64,000 bases of DNA, taken from the NCBI RefSeq assembly GCF_030816075.1, contig NZ_JAUSXO010000001.1, forward strand, positions 1,426,001-1,490,000, given 5' to 3'. The position numbers were made by a program, and so were the translations under genes. Shown here piece by piece: positions 52,087 to 60,558 of this stretch; position 1 is the first letter of the stretch; each line of letters starts with the position of its first letter. The stretch comes from Arthrobacter agilis (GTDB lineage: Bacteria; Actinomycetota; Actinomycetes; Actinomycetales; Micrococcaceae). The notes below the pieces were generated by a model. It did not search any database and was not told the origin of the DNA. It worked only from the letters and a program-made list of their open reading frames with translations.

Positions 52087-52363
52087 TACATGCTCCTTTG
52101 CACTGCAGGACGGGCGGACCCTGCCGGGTCCGATGCGCCAAATCTAGGCGCGGGGACACTCGTGCGACATAGGGATATGAGCCATCAATATGGACGATCG
52201 TGCATATGCGCGTGGGCAATTTGAACTGGGCCTGCGGGCTGCTTAGATGGCATTCGACGCCATGGTCGGTGGGGGAGCGGCCTCGGCAGTTCCCCTGACA
52301 CAGAGTCCACTGAAGCGTCTGATGAACGGACGCCGGTAGAGAAACCGGCAGGAAGCGGTACAG
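52087..52363. promoter_or_regulatory. divergent control region between importer and beta-galactosidase
   Basis: 277 bases without a gene. TTGAAC (52221-52226), a 17-base spacer and TAGATG (52244-52249) may be the promoter of the GH35 gene. ATATG recurs at 52175, 52188 and 52204 in an AT-richer patch. The word ATGGACGATC at 52190-52199 is also found at 47886, 48223 and 52401, near the start of the AraC and GH35 genes, and may be part of a regulator site. Confidence 0.4.
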
Positions 52364-54700
52364 ATGATCCCCGATGCGCACCCCCTGCCATTGACTATCG
52401 ATGGACGATCCACGCGGGATCCCGAGACGCCCGGCCCTCCCGTGGACGGCGGGCCTTCCCGGTACCGGCTCACGCCGTGGTCCGTGGAACTCGACGGGGT
52501 CCCGATGATCCCCGTGTCCGGCGAGATGCATTACAGCCGCGTGCCGCGGGACCAGTGGCGCGACCGCCTGAACCTCATGAAGGCCGGCGGGATCACGGTC
52601 GTGGCAACCTACGTATTCTGGATCCACCACGAGCCTCAGCGCGGTGCGGTGTCCTTCGACGGCAGGCTCGACATCGCAGCCTTCATCGCCCTGTGCGCCG
52701 AGCTCGGCCTGGCCGTCGTCGTACGGATCGGTCCCTGGTGCCACGGAGAAGTACGCAACGGGGGATTCCCCGACTGGGTGCAGGACGCCCCCGTCCGACA
52801 CCGCACCGACGATCCTGCCTACCTGGCGATGATCGAACCGTGGCTACGCCGGCTCGGACACCGGATCGCGCCCTTCTGCCGGCCCGAGGGGCCCGTACTC
52901 GCCGTCCAGCTCGAGAACGAGCTCTACGACCAGCCCGGCCACATCAGCACCCTCAGACGACTGGCCGTCGATTGCGGGATGACCGCCCCCTTCTACACGG
53001 CGACGGCATGGGGAGGAGCGGACCTGCCCTTCGAGGACGTCGTCCCGCTGTTCGGCGGGTACGGGGACGGCTTCTGGGTCGATGCCGACGAACCATGGGA
53101 CCCGAGCTTCCGCGCGCACTTCTTCTTCTCCCACGAATGGGACGATCCCGGCATCGGCGCGGACCTCCGGAGCGCCCCTCACAGAGAATCGTCGCTGCGG
53201 AACCCGTACCCGCCCGCGACCTGCGAACTGGGAGGAGGGATGGCCACCGCCTACCACCGGCGGCCACGCCCGAGCGGGCTCGACATCGCCGCCGTCGCCC
53301 ACAACAAGATCGGCAGCGGCTCCGCGTGGCAGGGCTACTACATGTACACAGGAGGGACCAATCCCTCCAGCGGCGACCATTCCTACACGACCGGGCTGCA
53401 GGAGTCCCAGGACACGGGATACCCCAACGATCTGCCCCGGTACGACTACGACTTCCATGCCCCCATCGGCTCCTCGGGGCGCCTGAGCGCCAGCCACAAC
53501 CTGCTGCGGCGCCAGCACGCCTTCCTCGACGCCTTCGGCTCGTCCCTGGGCACCATGGAATCGAGACTCCCACCCGGGGGACCGGACGGCGTCGACGACA
53601 GCACGACGCTTCGATGGGCGGTACGCAGCAACGGGGACAGTGCCTTCGTGTTCGTCACCTGGCATCAGCCCTATCTTCCGCTGGACACCTACGAGGATGC
53701 CCGGTTCGACGTCACCCTGAGCGATAGGCGCACGGTCTTCCCGGCCGGCCCCGTCGCGATCCCCTCCGGCACGCTCGCGCACTGGCCCGTGCATCTCGTC
53801 CTCGACGGCGTCGGGCTCGAATGGGCTACCGCGTCGCCGCTGACCACCCTGCGGGACGGCACGACCACCGTCCTCGTTCTCACGGCCGAGCACGGCATAC
53901 CGTTGACCTGGAAGTGGGCCGACGACGTCACCGTCACTCCCTACGGGGACGTCGCCGGCGACGCATCGACCGGACCGGAGGCAGTCGCCCGGGTCCAGGT
54001 CTATCGATGCTCCACGCCGACGGCGCACATCGACGTCGTCGTGCTGCCGGCGACCGATGCTGACCGGGCCTGGGTCCTCGGAGCCGGCCCGCAACGGCAC
54101 CTGGTGCTGTCCGAGCATCCGGTATGGCTCGAGGTGGACGGGGTGCTCAACGGCCGCACGACGGCGGCGGTACCGGATACCCGCCGCTATGAGCCGTCGG
54201 CTCACGCCTTCGTGTCCGTGCGACCCCGGGCTCTCGACAGCCCGGCCGATCTCAGGCACCTGGCTGTCACGCTCCAGCGTCCCGCCGGCGAGGTCCCCAC
54301 GACCTATGGGGGACCGGCCGGGCGGGGAAGTGCCCCTACCCAGGACGACATCCGGACATCGGCGGCCGCCTACCGGATCGACGTCCCCCATGCCTCAGGG
54401 CCGGGAACGGGGCGACGCGAACTGAAGATCGACTGGGTGGGGGACATCGCGCAATTGACGGTCGGCACCACGGTGGTCGCCGACCGATTCTGGGACGGCT
54501 CACCGTGGATCGTCGATCTCGAAGCCCTCGGGGTCGGTCCCGAGGCGGCACTCGGCCTGAACCTGCTGCCGTTGCACCCGGACCATGCGATCCAGCTACC
54601 GGCGGAGGCCCGCGCGGCTTCCCTCCGGTCGCACCAGCAGCAGAACCCGCCGTCGGTCGCCCTCGTGACCTGGCACCGGTGGACGGAGCATCCAGGCTGA
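52364..54700 (+). CDS. beta-galactosidase, GH35
   Basis: 778 residues, no signal peptide. The N-terminal barrel shows the GH35 order: MIPVSGEMHYSRVPRDQWRDRLNLMKAGGI, ATYVFWIHHEP, RIGPWCHGEVRNGGFPDW, and VLAVQLENELYD with Asn185-Glu186 as the acid/base. CELGGGM holds the probable nucleophile Glu288, and GYYMYTGGTNPSS follows. The C-terminal half is beta-sandwich domains. GH35 enzymes release terminal beta-galactose; a cytoplasmic enzyme would act on imported oligosaccharides delivered by the divergent ABC system. There is no clear ribosome site at ATG 52364. It is convergent with the broken NAD(P)-binding gene. Confidence 0.92.
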   Translation: MIPDAHPLPLTIDGRSTRDPETPGPPVDGGPSRYRLTPWSVELDGVPMIPVSGEMHYSRVPRDQWRDRLNLMKAGGITVVATYVFWIHHEPQRGAVSFDGRLDIAAFIALCAELGLAVVVRIGPWCHGEVRNGGFPDWVQDAPVRHRTDDPAYLAMIEPWLRRLGHRIAPFCRPEGPVLAVQLENELYDQPGHISTLRRLAVDCGMTAPFYTATAWGGADLPFEDVVPLFGGYGDGFWVDADEPWDPSFRAHFFFSHEWDDPGIGADLRSAPHRESSLRNPYPPATCELGGGMATAYHRRPRPSGLDIAAVAHNKIGSGSAWQGYYMYTGGTNPSSGDHSYTTGLQESQDTGYPNDLPRYDYDFHAPIGSSGRLSASHNLLRRQHAFLDAFGSSLGTMESRLPPGGPDGVDDSTTLRWAVRSNGDSAFVFVTWHQPYLPLDTYEDARFDVTLSDRRTVFPAGPVAIPSGTLAHWPVHLVLDGVGLEWATASPLTTLRDGTTTVLVLTAEHGIPLTWKWADDVTVTPYGDVAGDASTGPEAVARVQVYRCSTPTAHIDVVVLPATDADRAWVLGAGPQRHLVLSEHPVWLEVDGVLNGRTTAAVPDTRRYEPSAHAFVSVRPRALDSPADLRHLAVTLQRPAGEVPTTYGGPAGRGSAPTQDDIRTSAAAYRIDVPHASGPGTGRRELKIDWVGDIAQLTVGTTVVADRFWDGSPWIVDLEALGVGPEAALGLNLLPLHPDHAIQLPAEARAASLRSHQQQNPPSVALVTWHRWTEHPG

Positions 54701-54707
54701 AGCGGCG

Positions 54708-55356
54708 CTAGGCCGGGACGCATGCGCCGACCGCCTCGATGATCGGTGTCGACCCCCGATCGAGTTCGAGGATCCGGCGGCTGAGTGTCGGGTGCCGGAG
54801 GAGTTCGGCCAGCACGTCCGCGACGTCGTGACGTGAGATCTGGTGGTGCTCGGCCGCGGGCCCCAGGAAGACGCGTCCTTCACCCGGCCCGTCGGTGAGG
54901 AGGGAGGGGCGCAGGATCAGCCAGTCGAGGGCTGACCGGGTGACGTGGACCTCGACGGTCTTCTTGGCCGCGAAGTAGTAATCCTCGTCGTCGCTCAGGT
55001 GGCGCTCACGCCAGGCTTCCGGGGACACGGAGACCAGGACGAACCGTCGGACGTCGGCGCTCTCGGCAGCGACCAGGCACCGCTCGACCGCTCGCACGTC
55101 GATTGCATCGGTGATGGCACGCGCGCCGCCGTTCGATCCTGCAGCGAAGACGACGGCATCAGCTCCACGGATGGGCCAGATCCTCCGGTGTCATGCCCGC
55201 CAGGTCGCCCAGGTGAGCGGCGATACCGAGCTCGGCCAGCCGGCGCTGCTGCTCTTCGGCGCGCACGAGTCCCGATACCCGGTCTCCGCGCTCGATCAGC
55301 CTCTCGGCCAGGAGGCCCCCAACGGCGCCACTCACTCCGATGATGAACACGTGCAT
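54708..55356 (-). pseudogene. NAD(P)H-binding (SDR-like) protein, apparent frameshift
   Basis: Two frames make one protein. From ATG 55356 (GGAGGGAC upstream): MHVFIIGVSGAVGGLLAERLIERGDRV is a Rossmann dinucleotide site, and the frame runs to TGA at 55159. The other frame continues without a break: GADAVVFAAGSNGGARAITDAIDVRAVERCLVAAE, RFVLVSVSPEAW, ALDWLILRPSLLTDGPGEG, ISRHDVADVLAELL. Joining needs a shift near 55165-55170. The whole would be ~215 residues, as in NAD(P)H-binding proteins of the SDR-a5/NmrA-like type. The cause may be mutation or a sequencing error. Confidence 0.75.
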
Positions 55357-55823
55357 GGTGCTTGTCCCTCCGTAAGAGGCTGTCCGGTCGATCAGCGGCG
55401 CCGCTCCAGCCGCGGATACCGACGATTCCGGTGGCGATCGCTGCAGGCACCATTGAAAGGGCTGTGCCGACAACAGGGTCAAGGCATCACGACGCCGGTT
55501 TTCCCAAGGTGATACGCCTGCAGGCTGGCCCTCTCGAGCCCCTGCCTCGAATCGCCGATAATCTACATTATGTCAACTAACTTAGAGAGGACCCCTGCCC
55601 CGGCCCTCCAACCCTGTCCTCGCGATCACCGTCCTCGCGCGGACGAGGTCCGCAGAGGAAGCGTCGTCGCATCGGCCGCCGACGCCCCGCACCCGGTCAT
55701 GCCTCGGGCGGCACCCGGTGGCTGGATGAGGACGAAAGACCCTAGGTCCGGCGACCGATACCGGGCATCGTGCGGAGGACGAAGTTGATCATGCCGCCGT
55801 CACGCATCAGAAGGAGAATCACC
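55357..55823. promoter_or_regulatory. intergenic region with AT-rich inverted repeat and a DosR-like box
   Basis: 467 bases, no convincing gene. At 55558-55575 the AT-rich stretch ATAAT-CTAC-ATTAT lies beside TTGACA read on the minus strand, like the operator/promoter of a small regulator or of the NAD(P)-binding gene. An open frame from ATG 55570 (MSTNLERTPAPALQPC) has no recognisable domain and could be the remnant of a regulator. AGGACGAAAGACCC (55729-55742) resembles a DosR box; CATCGT at 55766-55771, 24 bases on, fits the -10 of the stress-protein gene at 55824. Confidence 0.45.
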
Positions 55824-56279
55824 GTGAGCCCTACGCACGCTTCGCAGATCGTCGTCGGAGTCGACGGATCAGAGCAGTCCGTCGCGGCACTACGGTACGC
55901 CCTACGGCTGGCGCCCGTCTTCGAGGCGACCATCCGGGCCGTCGCAGTATGGGACGACCCGGCCGAGTACCCCGCGTACGTCCCCCTCGGACGCAGCGAG
56001 TACACCGCCGTCGCCCGGAAGGAACTGGACGACGCCCTGACCGCCGCCTTCGGGGACGACACTCCCCCGCGGATGGACGCGTCGGTGGTCTTCGGTCACC
56101 CGGTGAAATCCCTGGTGAAGGCCTCCAACGACGCAGCCCTGCTCGTCGTGGGCAGCCGCGGCCACGGGAAGTTCAGGGGACTTCTTCTCGGGTCCGTCAG
56201 CAGCGCCTGCGTGGCCCACGCGCACTGCCCGGTCCTCGTCGTCCGCAAGGCGGGCGACGAGGATCAGCACGGGATCTGA
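55824..56279 (+). CDS. universal stress protein, single UspA domain
   Basis: 151 residues. UspA fold: QIVVGVDGSEQSVAALRYALRLA, AVAVWDDPAEYPAYVPL, and the ATP-binding loop VVGSRGHGKFRGLLLGSVSSACVAHAHCPVLVV (G-x2-G-x9-G-S). ATP-binding single-domain Usp proteins are typical members of hypoxia/dormancy regulons. GTG 55824 is chosen for AAGGAG seven bases upstream; an upstream in-frame ATG at 55770 precedes the likely transcription start. A DosR-like box lies at 55729. Confidence 0.92.
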   Translation: MSPTHASQIVVGVDGSEQSVAALRYALRLAPVFEATIRAVAVWDDPAEYPAYVPLGRSEYTAVARKELDDALTAAFGDDTPPRMDASVVFGHPVKSLVKASNDAALLVVGSRGHGKFRGLLLGSVSSACVAHAHCPVLVVRKAGDEDQHGI

Positions 56280-56325
56280 CCCGGCCGGGGAACGCGCTCC
56301 CCGTGGTCGTCCTCACACGGCGGAC

Positions 56326-56343
56326 CGTCACGCCGTCGTGACG
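56326..56343. terminator. short hairpin between convergent stress-protein genes
   Basis: CGTCAC-GCCGTC-GTGACG, a six-pair stem with a six-base loop, lies between two facing universal stress protein genes. No T-run is present; it is only a modest terminator candidate. Confidence 0.35.
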
Positions 56344-56398
56344 CGGACCCCATCCTCGATCTCCTCGACGACCCCATCACTCCCCTGCCGTGGGACCG

Positions 56399-57307
56399 TC
56401 ACCGGACGACGACGACGTTGCCCCTGGTGTGATGGAGGACGGCGTGGACCGTCGAGCCGAGCCGGGCCCCGAGGGTGTTGCTGCCTTTGGCACCGAGGAC
56501 GATGCAGGAGGCGTGATCGGCACGCTGCACGAGCAGCCCGGGGATGGAGGGAGCGACGGCGGTCTCCTCGGTGACGGTGACATCCGTCGCCTCGTGTAGC
56601 AGGAGCCTCGCCCGTTCGACGACAGGATCGGCAACCCCTGGTCGCATCTGCTCGGCGGTATGCCTGCGGTAGGTGCTGACATGGAGGATGTGGAGGGACG
56701 TGTGCAGGGTTCGTGCGAGGTCCGCGGCGGAGACGAGAGCCCTGTCGCTCTCCGGTGATCCGTCGACGGCCACCAGGATGGTGTCGTGGGCGGGTCCGGC
56801 TTCCCGGACGACCACGAGGGGGCAGGAGGAGCCGGCCGCGAGGTGGAGGCTGACCGAGCCCACCAGCAGTCCGCTGAAGCCCCCGAGCCCACGGGTCCCG
56901 GTGACGATCAGGGAGGACTGTGCGGAGAGCCTCGTGAGGGTCTCCGCGGGGAATCCCACGAGGAGCCGTGTGCTGCACACCAGTCCGGGCTCGGCGCGGA
57001 CGGCGAGGTCGTGGCCTTCCGCGGCGATCTTCTCGGCTTCGCGGCGCAGCCCGCTGTCCTCGACACCGCTGACGGGCCCGAGGTCATGGGTGAAGAAGGG
57101 CCATACCCAGCAGTGCACGACGACGAGCGGCATCGCCGCTGCCGTCGCGTAGCGGGCGGCCCAGAGCACCGCCCGTGCCGACCCCTCGGATCCGTCGTAG
57201 CCGACGACCACGGGGTTCGGGCGGCCTGCCGGCTTGCTGCCGCCGTCCGTCAGCGCGGGGCCGCCGGCACGATCGGCCCCAGCAGGATCCGCGGGCCCAT
57301 CGGTCAT
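56399..57307 (-). CDS. universal stress protein, tandem UspA domains
   Basis: 302 residues: a Gly/Ala-rich N-tail, UspA domain 1 (~32-165; NPVVVGYDGSEGSARAVLWAARYA, VTGTRGLGGFSGLLVGSVSLHLAAGSSCPLVVV) and domain 2 (~172-302; TILVAVDGSPESDRALVSAADLA, VLGAKGSNTLGARLGSTVHAVLHHTRGNVVVV). Both ATP loops are recognisable, the second less perfect. The start overlaps the stop of the upstream single-domain gene as ATGA (57304-57307), so the two are coupled. Tandem Usp proteins of this size are classic DosR-regulon products in mycobacteria. Confidence 0.92.
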   Translation of the reverse strand: MTDGPADPAGADRAGGPALTDGGSKPAGRPNPVVVGYDGSEGSARAVLWAARYATAAAMPLVVVHCWVWPFFTHDLGPVSGVEDSGLRREAEKIAAEGHDLAVRAEPGLVCSTRLLVGFPAETLTRLSAQSSLIVTGTRGLGGFSGLLVGSVSLHLAAGSSCPLVVVREAGPAHDTILVAVDGSPESDRALVSAADLARTLHTSLHILHVSTYRRHTAEQMRPGVADPVVERARLLLHEATDVTVTEETAVAPSIPGLLVQRADHASCIVLGAKGSNTLGARLGSTVHAVLHHTRGNVVVVR

Positions 57308-57789
57308 GATGCTGCGTCGACGGTCTCGAGGGAGTGCTGGGCCAGCTCGGGAGACTGGAATGCTCCGTGGGCGATGACCACCGGGCAGGAGGACCGCTCG
57401 GCGACAGCGGAACTGACGGAGCCCAGGAGCAGGCTGGCGAACCCGCCGTGGCCGCGCGAACCGACCACGACCATCGAGGCGTGCCTGCTTTCGTCGATGA
57501 GGACCTGGGCGGCCGTGCCCTGCAGTACACGCCGCTCAATCGGGCAGGGACGACCGTCCTGGAACGCAGCGGACAGGGCCTGATCGAGCGCCTTCTCGGC
57601 CAGCTCGTCCGGGTTCCAGTCCAAGGGGGCGAAAGTCCCGAAGCCCACCGGATACTGCCAGACGGTGACCGCCCTGATGACGTCTCCTGCCAGCGGGACG
57701 AGGCGGGCCGCCAGTTCCAGTGCGTTGATGGAGGACGGGGAGCCGTCGACGCCGGCGACGATGACGCGGGACCTGCGAGGTTCTTCCAT
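57304..57789 (-). CDS. universal stress protein, single UspA domain
   Basis: 161 residues. VIVAGVDGSPSSINALELAARLV, TVWQYPVGFGTFAPLDW and VVGSRGHGGFASLLLGSVSSAVAERSSCPVVIAHGAF (complete ATP loop). It leads a two-gene transcript with the tandem Usp. GGACGCAGCC precedes ATG 57789, a weak ribosome site. The DosR-like box at 57864-57877 and CAGGAT (57840-57835) on the minus strand are its probable control elements. Confidence 0.92.
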   Translation of the reverse strand: MEEPRRSRVIVAGVDGSPSSINALELAARLVPLAGDVIRAVTVWQYPVGFGTFAPLDWNPDELAEKALDQALSAAFQDGRPCPIERRVLQGTAAQVLIDESRHASMVVVGSRGHGGFASLLLGSVSSAVAERSSCPVVIAHGAFQSPELAQHSLETVDAAS

Positions 57790-57863
57790 GGCTGCGTCCT
57801 AACGGGATGGTCAAGCAGGAAATGCGACGCCCTCATCCTGTTCCGGGCCCGGATACGCGGATA

Positions 57864-57904
57864 GGGCCGAAAGGCCCGGCGGCAGGCAACGGGCCCTTCG
57901 GCCC
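57864..57904. promoter_or_regulatory. paired DosR/DevR-like boxes between usp and the response regulator
   Basis: GGGCCGAAAGGCCC (57864-57877) and GGGCCCTTCGGCCC (57891-57904) are near-identical when one is inverted, 27 bp apart centre to centre, in the gap between divergent stress genes. The first sits 24 bp from CAGGAT (usp, minus strand); the second sits 24 bp from GATCAT (plus strand). The pair can also fold as one long hairpin. The family name rests on resemblance to known DosR/OsdR boxes. Confidence 0.6.
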
Positions 57905-58019
57905 TGCCCCTGCCGGTCAGGAGGAGTGATCATGGTCCAGGAGCATCCGGTGGTCACTCGGGCATCGGCAAGGGTCGGCCGTGGAACGAGGCCGTGGGAC
58001 GAGCGGATGGGATACGCCG

Positions 58020-58688
58020 ATGACGGACGCGGACGACAGGGCAAGGCCTCGGGTGACGGTGTTCCTCCTGGACGACCACGAGCTGGTGCGCCGGGGACTT
58101 CGTGAGCTGCTCGAGGACGAGGGTTTCGTGATCGTCGGTGAGTCCGGATCCGCGGAGGAGGCAACCCGGCGGATCCCCGCGTTGTCTCCGGACGTCTCGA
58201 TCCTTGATGCGCGGCTGCCCGACGGCACGGGAATCGAGGTGTGCCGCGACGTGCGAGCGGTCGACCCGTCCCTGGCGTGTGTGATCCTCACGAGCTACGA
58301 CGATGACCAGGCACTCCGCGGGGCGGTCCTCGCCGGAGCAGCGGGATACGTCCTCAAGGAGATCCTCGGCTCCGATCTTGTCGAGAAGGTGCGACTGGCC
58401 GCGACCGGCGTGTCCCTCTTCGAGACGGGACTGCGCGAGCATATCGTCGCCGGCCTGACCGAGGCTCCGGCGGAGGACCCGCGTCTGGCCGGCCTGACGA
58501 GTCAGGAGCGGAAGGTCCTGGCATTGATCGGGGCAGGGCTGACGAACAGGGAGATCGGCGTCGAACTGTTCCTGGCGGAGAAGACCGTGAAGAACTATGT
58601 GTCGTCGCTGCTCGCGAAACTGGGTTTCCAGCGCCGCACCCAGGCAGCGGTGTTCATCTCCCGTGCCGCTTCGGCCCAGGCACGCTGA
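58020..58688 (+). CDS. NarL/DevR-type response regulator
   Basis: 222 residues from ATG 58020. Receiver domain: VTVFLLDDHELVRRGLRELLEDEG with the acidic pair, phospho-acceptor Asp63 in ILDARLPDG, and GYVLKE with the conserved Lys. The C-terminal LuxR-type helix-turn-helix is LTSQERKVLALIGAGLTNREIGVELFLAEKTVKNYVSSLLAKLG. This arrangement and the VKNYVSSLLAKLGFQRRTQAA end resemble mycobacterial DevR/DosR. An alternative GTG start lies at 57981. It converges on the sensor kinase gene with a 35-base overlap of coding ends. It is the likely reader of the DosR-like boxes in this region. Confidence 0.9.
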   Translation: MTDADDRARPRVTVFLLDDHELVRRGLRELLEDEGFVIVGESGSAEEATRRIPALSPDVSILDARLPDGTGIEVCRDVRAVDPSLACVILTSYDDDQALRGAVLAGAAGYVLKEILGSDLVEKVRLAATGVSLFETGLREHIVAGLTEAPAEDPRLAGLTSQERKVLALIGAGLTNREIGVELFLAEKTVKNYVSSLLAKLGFQRRTQAAVFISRAASAQAR

Positions 58689-60393
58689 ACCCGTCCGGGT
58701 CGTCGAGCGGGAGTACGAGGTGCACCTGCGTGCCATCGCGGGGTGTGCTGGTGACCGAAAGGGTGCCGCCGCACAGTTCCGCGCGGTGTCTCATGTTCGC
58801 CAGCCCGCTGGTTCGGGCAGGGTCGACGAAACCGCGTCCGTCGTCGCTGATGCTGAGCTCGAACTGCTCTCCGGCGACGGTGAGAGCGGTGGTGATGGAC
58901 CGCGCCCCTGCGTGTCGGAGCGCGTTGGAGAGCCCTTCGAGGAGGACCGCCCGGACATGGTCCGCCCGCTCGCCTTGGAGGGAGGCGTTCAGCGGACCGG
59001 AGAGTTGGAGGACCGGCTCGAGGTCGTGTCCGTCGAATGCGTCGGCGACGAGGGAGAACACCGTGGAGGTGAAGGTCGGTTCGGCACGGGGGATGGACCG
59101 GAGGGAATAGATGGTGTCGCGCAGCTCCCGGATGGTCGCATCGAGTTCGCCCGTCACCGCGTTGATCCGCTCGAGAGCATGAGGATCCGCCGTGTACTTC
59201 CGCAGGCTCTGGATGCTGAGGCCTGTTGCGAAGAGTCGCTGGATCACCAGGTCGTGAAGGTCCCGCGCGATGCGGTCCCGGTCCCCCAGCACGGCGTCTT
59301 CTTCACGCTGGTAGTGCGCTTTCAGTAGTTCGAGTGCAAGGGACACGTGCGAGGTGAACGACCGCATCATCTCGTAGTCGACGTCCGTGAAGGCGGGAGC
59401 CCCCGGGGCGCGACCGACGATCAGGAAATGGCGTTCAGGCTCGCCGGGCAGCCTACTGCACAGGACCGCGTCGATCGTGCCTGCCGACGCTGCAGGAAGG
59501 ACGCGGCCGATGTCGTCCCCGGTGAGGAGCAAGGGGCGATCCGTGGGTGCCAGGCTGTTCAGAGCGGGGACGCCCTCGACGCGGCGCCCCAGCCGGCAGC
59601 TGGACCCCAGGCCGTCGGCTGCCTCGCAGATGAGCCCCTGCTGGTGACCGAAGTCCCGGAGCACGAGCGCGAGCACGCTCTGGGAGGCGTGCAGTGCGTG
59701 CTGGGTGACGAGTTCCAGGTCGTTGCGGGCGTCGTTGTGCTGGCTCAGCAGTGCCTGGGCTGCTCCTGAACCACCTTCCAGCCAGCGCGTCCTCCTCGTG
59801 GCGTCGTCGAACAGGCGTGAGTTCTCGATCGCGACGCCGGCCGCGGACGCCAGTGAGACGAGGAGCTGCTCGTCCCCGTCGGAGAAGTCCACTCCCCCGT
59901 GTTTCTCGGTCAGGTAGAGATTCCCGAAAACCGTGCCGTGAACTCGGATGGGTACGCCCAAGAAAGACGTCATCTGCGGGTGATGGGCCGGGAAGCCATA
60001 GGCCAGGGGGTGACGGCGCAGATCGGCCAGGCGCAACGGATGCGGTGCGGTGATCAGCAGGCCCAGCACGCCGTGTCCGCGCGGCAGCGAACCGATACGG
60101 GCGATCTGGTCATCGTCCAGCCCCACGGTGATGAAATGGCTCAGCATGCGGTCGGGGCCGATGACTCCCAGCGCACCGAAGCGGGCATCGACGAGCCGAC
60201 ACGCGGCGGAGATCACCCTCTCCAGAACCGTCTCCAGCCCCAGATCATCGGCGATGGCGGCGAAAGCGGCCAGGAGGTTCTCGATGCCGCTGGGGGGCAG
60301 GGCTTCGTCCCGGGGTGCCGCTGAACCATCCTGCCGTGGCGTCGGAGCGGGACGCGGCGCGGTGTGCACGGGCATGTCGGTCGCGGGGTTCAT
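58654..60393 (-). CDS. two-GAF sensor histidine kinase (DevS/DosT-like)
   Basis: 579 residues from ATG 60393 (GGAGA five bases upstream; GTG 60417 is an alternative). Order: disordered N-tail, GAF-A (~38-195; GVLGLLITAPHPLRLADLRRHP, FPAHHPQMTSFLGVPIRVHGTVFGNLYLTEKHGG), GAF-B (~215-355), HisKA_3 dimerisation with His380 in DRDRIARDLHDLVIQRL, and the ATPase domain (LLEGLSNALRHAGA; ISDDGRGF; GLANMRHRAELCGG). GAF-A closely resembles the haem GAF of mycobacterial DevS/DosT, where a His of this domain binds haem; His137/His138 here are candidates. Oxygen, NO or redox sensing is inferred. The partner is the convergent response regulator. Confidence 0.9.
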   Translation of the reverse strand: MNPATDMPVHTAPRPAPTPRQDGSAAPRDEALPPSGIENLLAAFAAIADDLGLETVLERVISAACRLVDARFGALGVIGPDRMLSHFITVGLDDDQIARIGSLPRGHGVLGLLITAPHPLRLADLRRHPLAYGFPAHHPQMTSFLGVPIRVHGTVFGNLYLTEKHGGVDFSDGDEQLLVSLASAAGVAIENSRLFDDATRRTRWLEGGSGAAQALLSQHNDARNDLELVTQHALHASQSVLALVLRDFGHQQGLICEAADGLGSSCRLGRRVEGVPALNSLAPTDRPLLLTGDDIGRVLPAASAGTIDAVLCSRLPGEPERHFLIVGRAPGAPAFTDVDYEMMRSFTSHVSLALELLKAHYQREEDAVLGDRDRIARDLHDLVIQRLFATGLSIQSLRKYTADPHALERINAVTGELDATIRELRDTIYSLRSIPRAEPTFTSTVFSLVADAFDGHDLEPVLQLSGPLNASLQGERADHVRAVLLEGLSNALRHAGARSITTALTVAGEQFELSISDDGRGFVDPARTSGLANMRHRAELCGGTLSVTSTPRDGTQVHLVLPLDDPDGFSVPGPKRHGR

Positions 60394-60509
60394 CGGGGTC
60401 TCCGGCGGCGTCGTCACAGAACAAACCGTCCTGGGACCGGGCCACAGCGCACTCCGGGAGGGTAGCGATCGGTCGCCCGTGGCAGCGGCGCGTCTGGTTC
60501 CTGCAGGTG

Positions 60510-60552
60510 GGGTCGCATGGCCCTACTAGGGGTCGGTGGGATTTCGTAGTGT
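60510..60552 (+). promoter_or_regulatory. DosR-like box and -10 for the PNPOx protein
   Basis: GGGTCGCATGGCCC (60510-60523) lies 24 bp before TAGTGT (60547-60552), which ends six bases before ATG 60559. The box centre is ~42 bases before the start codon, the position expected for an activator that touches RNA polymerase, if the transcript is leaderless. Confidence 0.6.
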
Positions 60553-60558
60553 CCCGGT

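Noticed and set aside
55570-55788. 72-codon open frame beginning MSTNLERTPAPALQPC
   Set aside because: The first residues look protein-like, but the rest is low-complexity and crosses the DosR-like box; it could be a regulator remnant but cannot be supported as a gene.
57841-57904. The long GGGCC hairpin as a terminator
   Set aside because: It lies between two divergent genes, where no transcript needs to end; paired operator boxes fit the position better.
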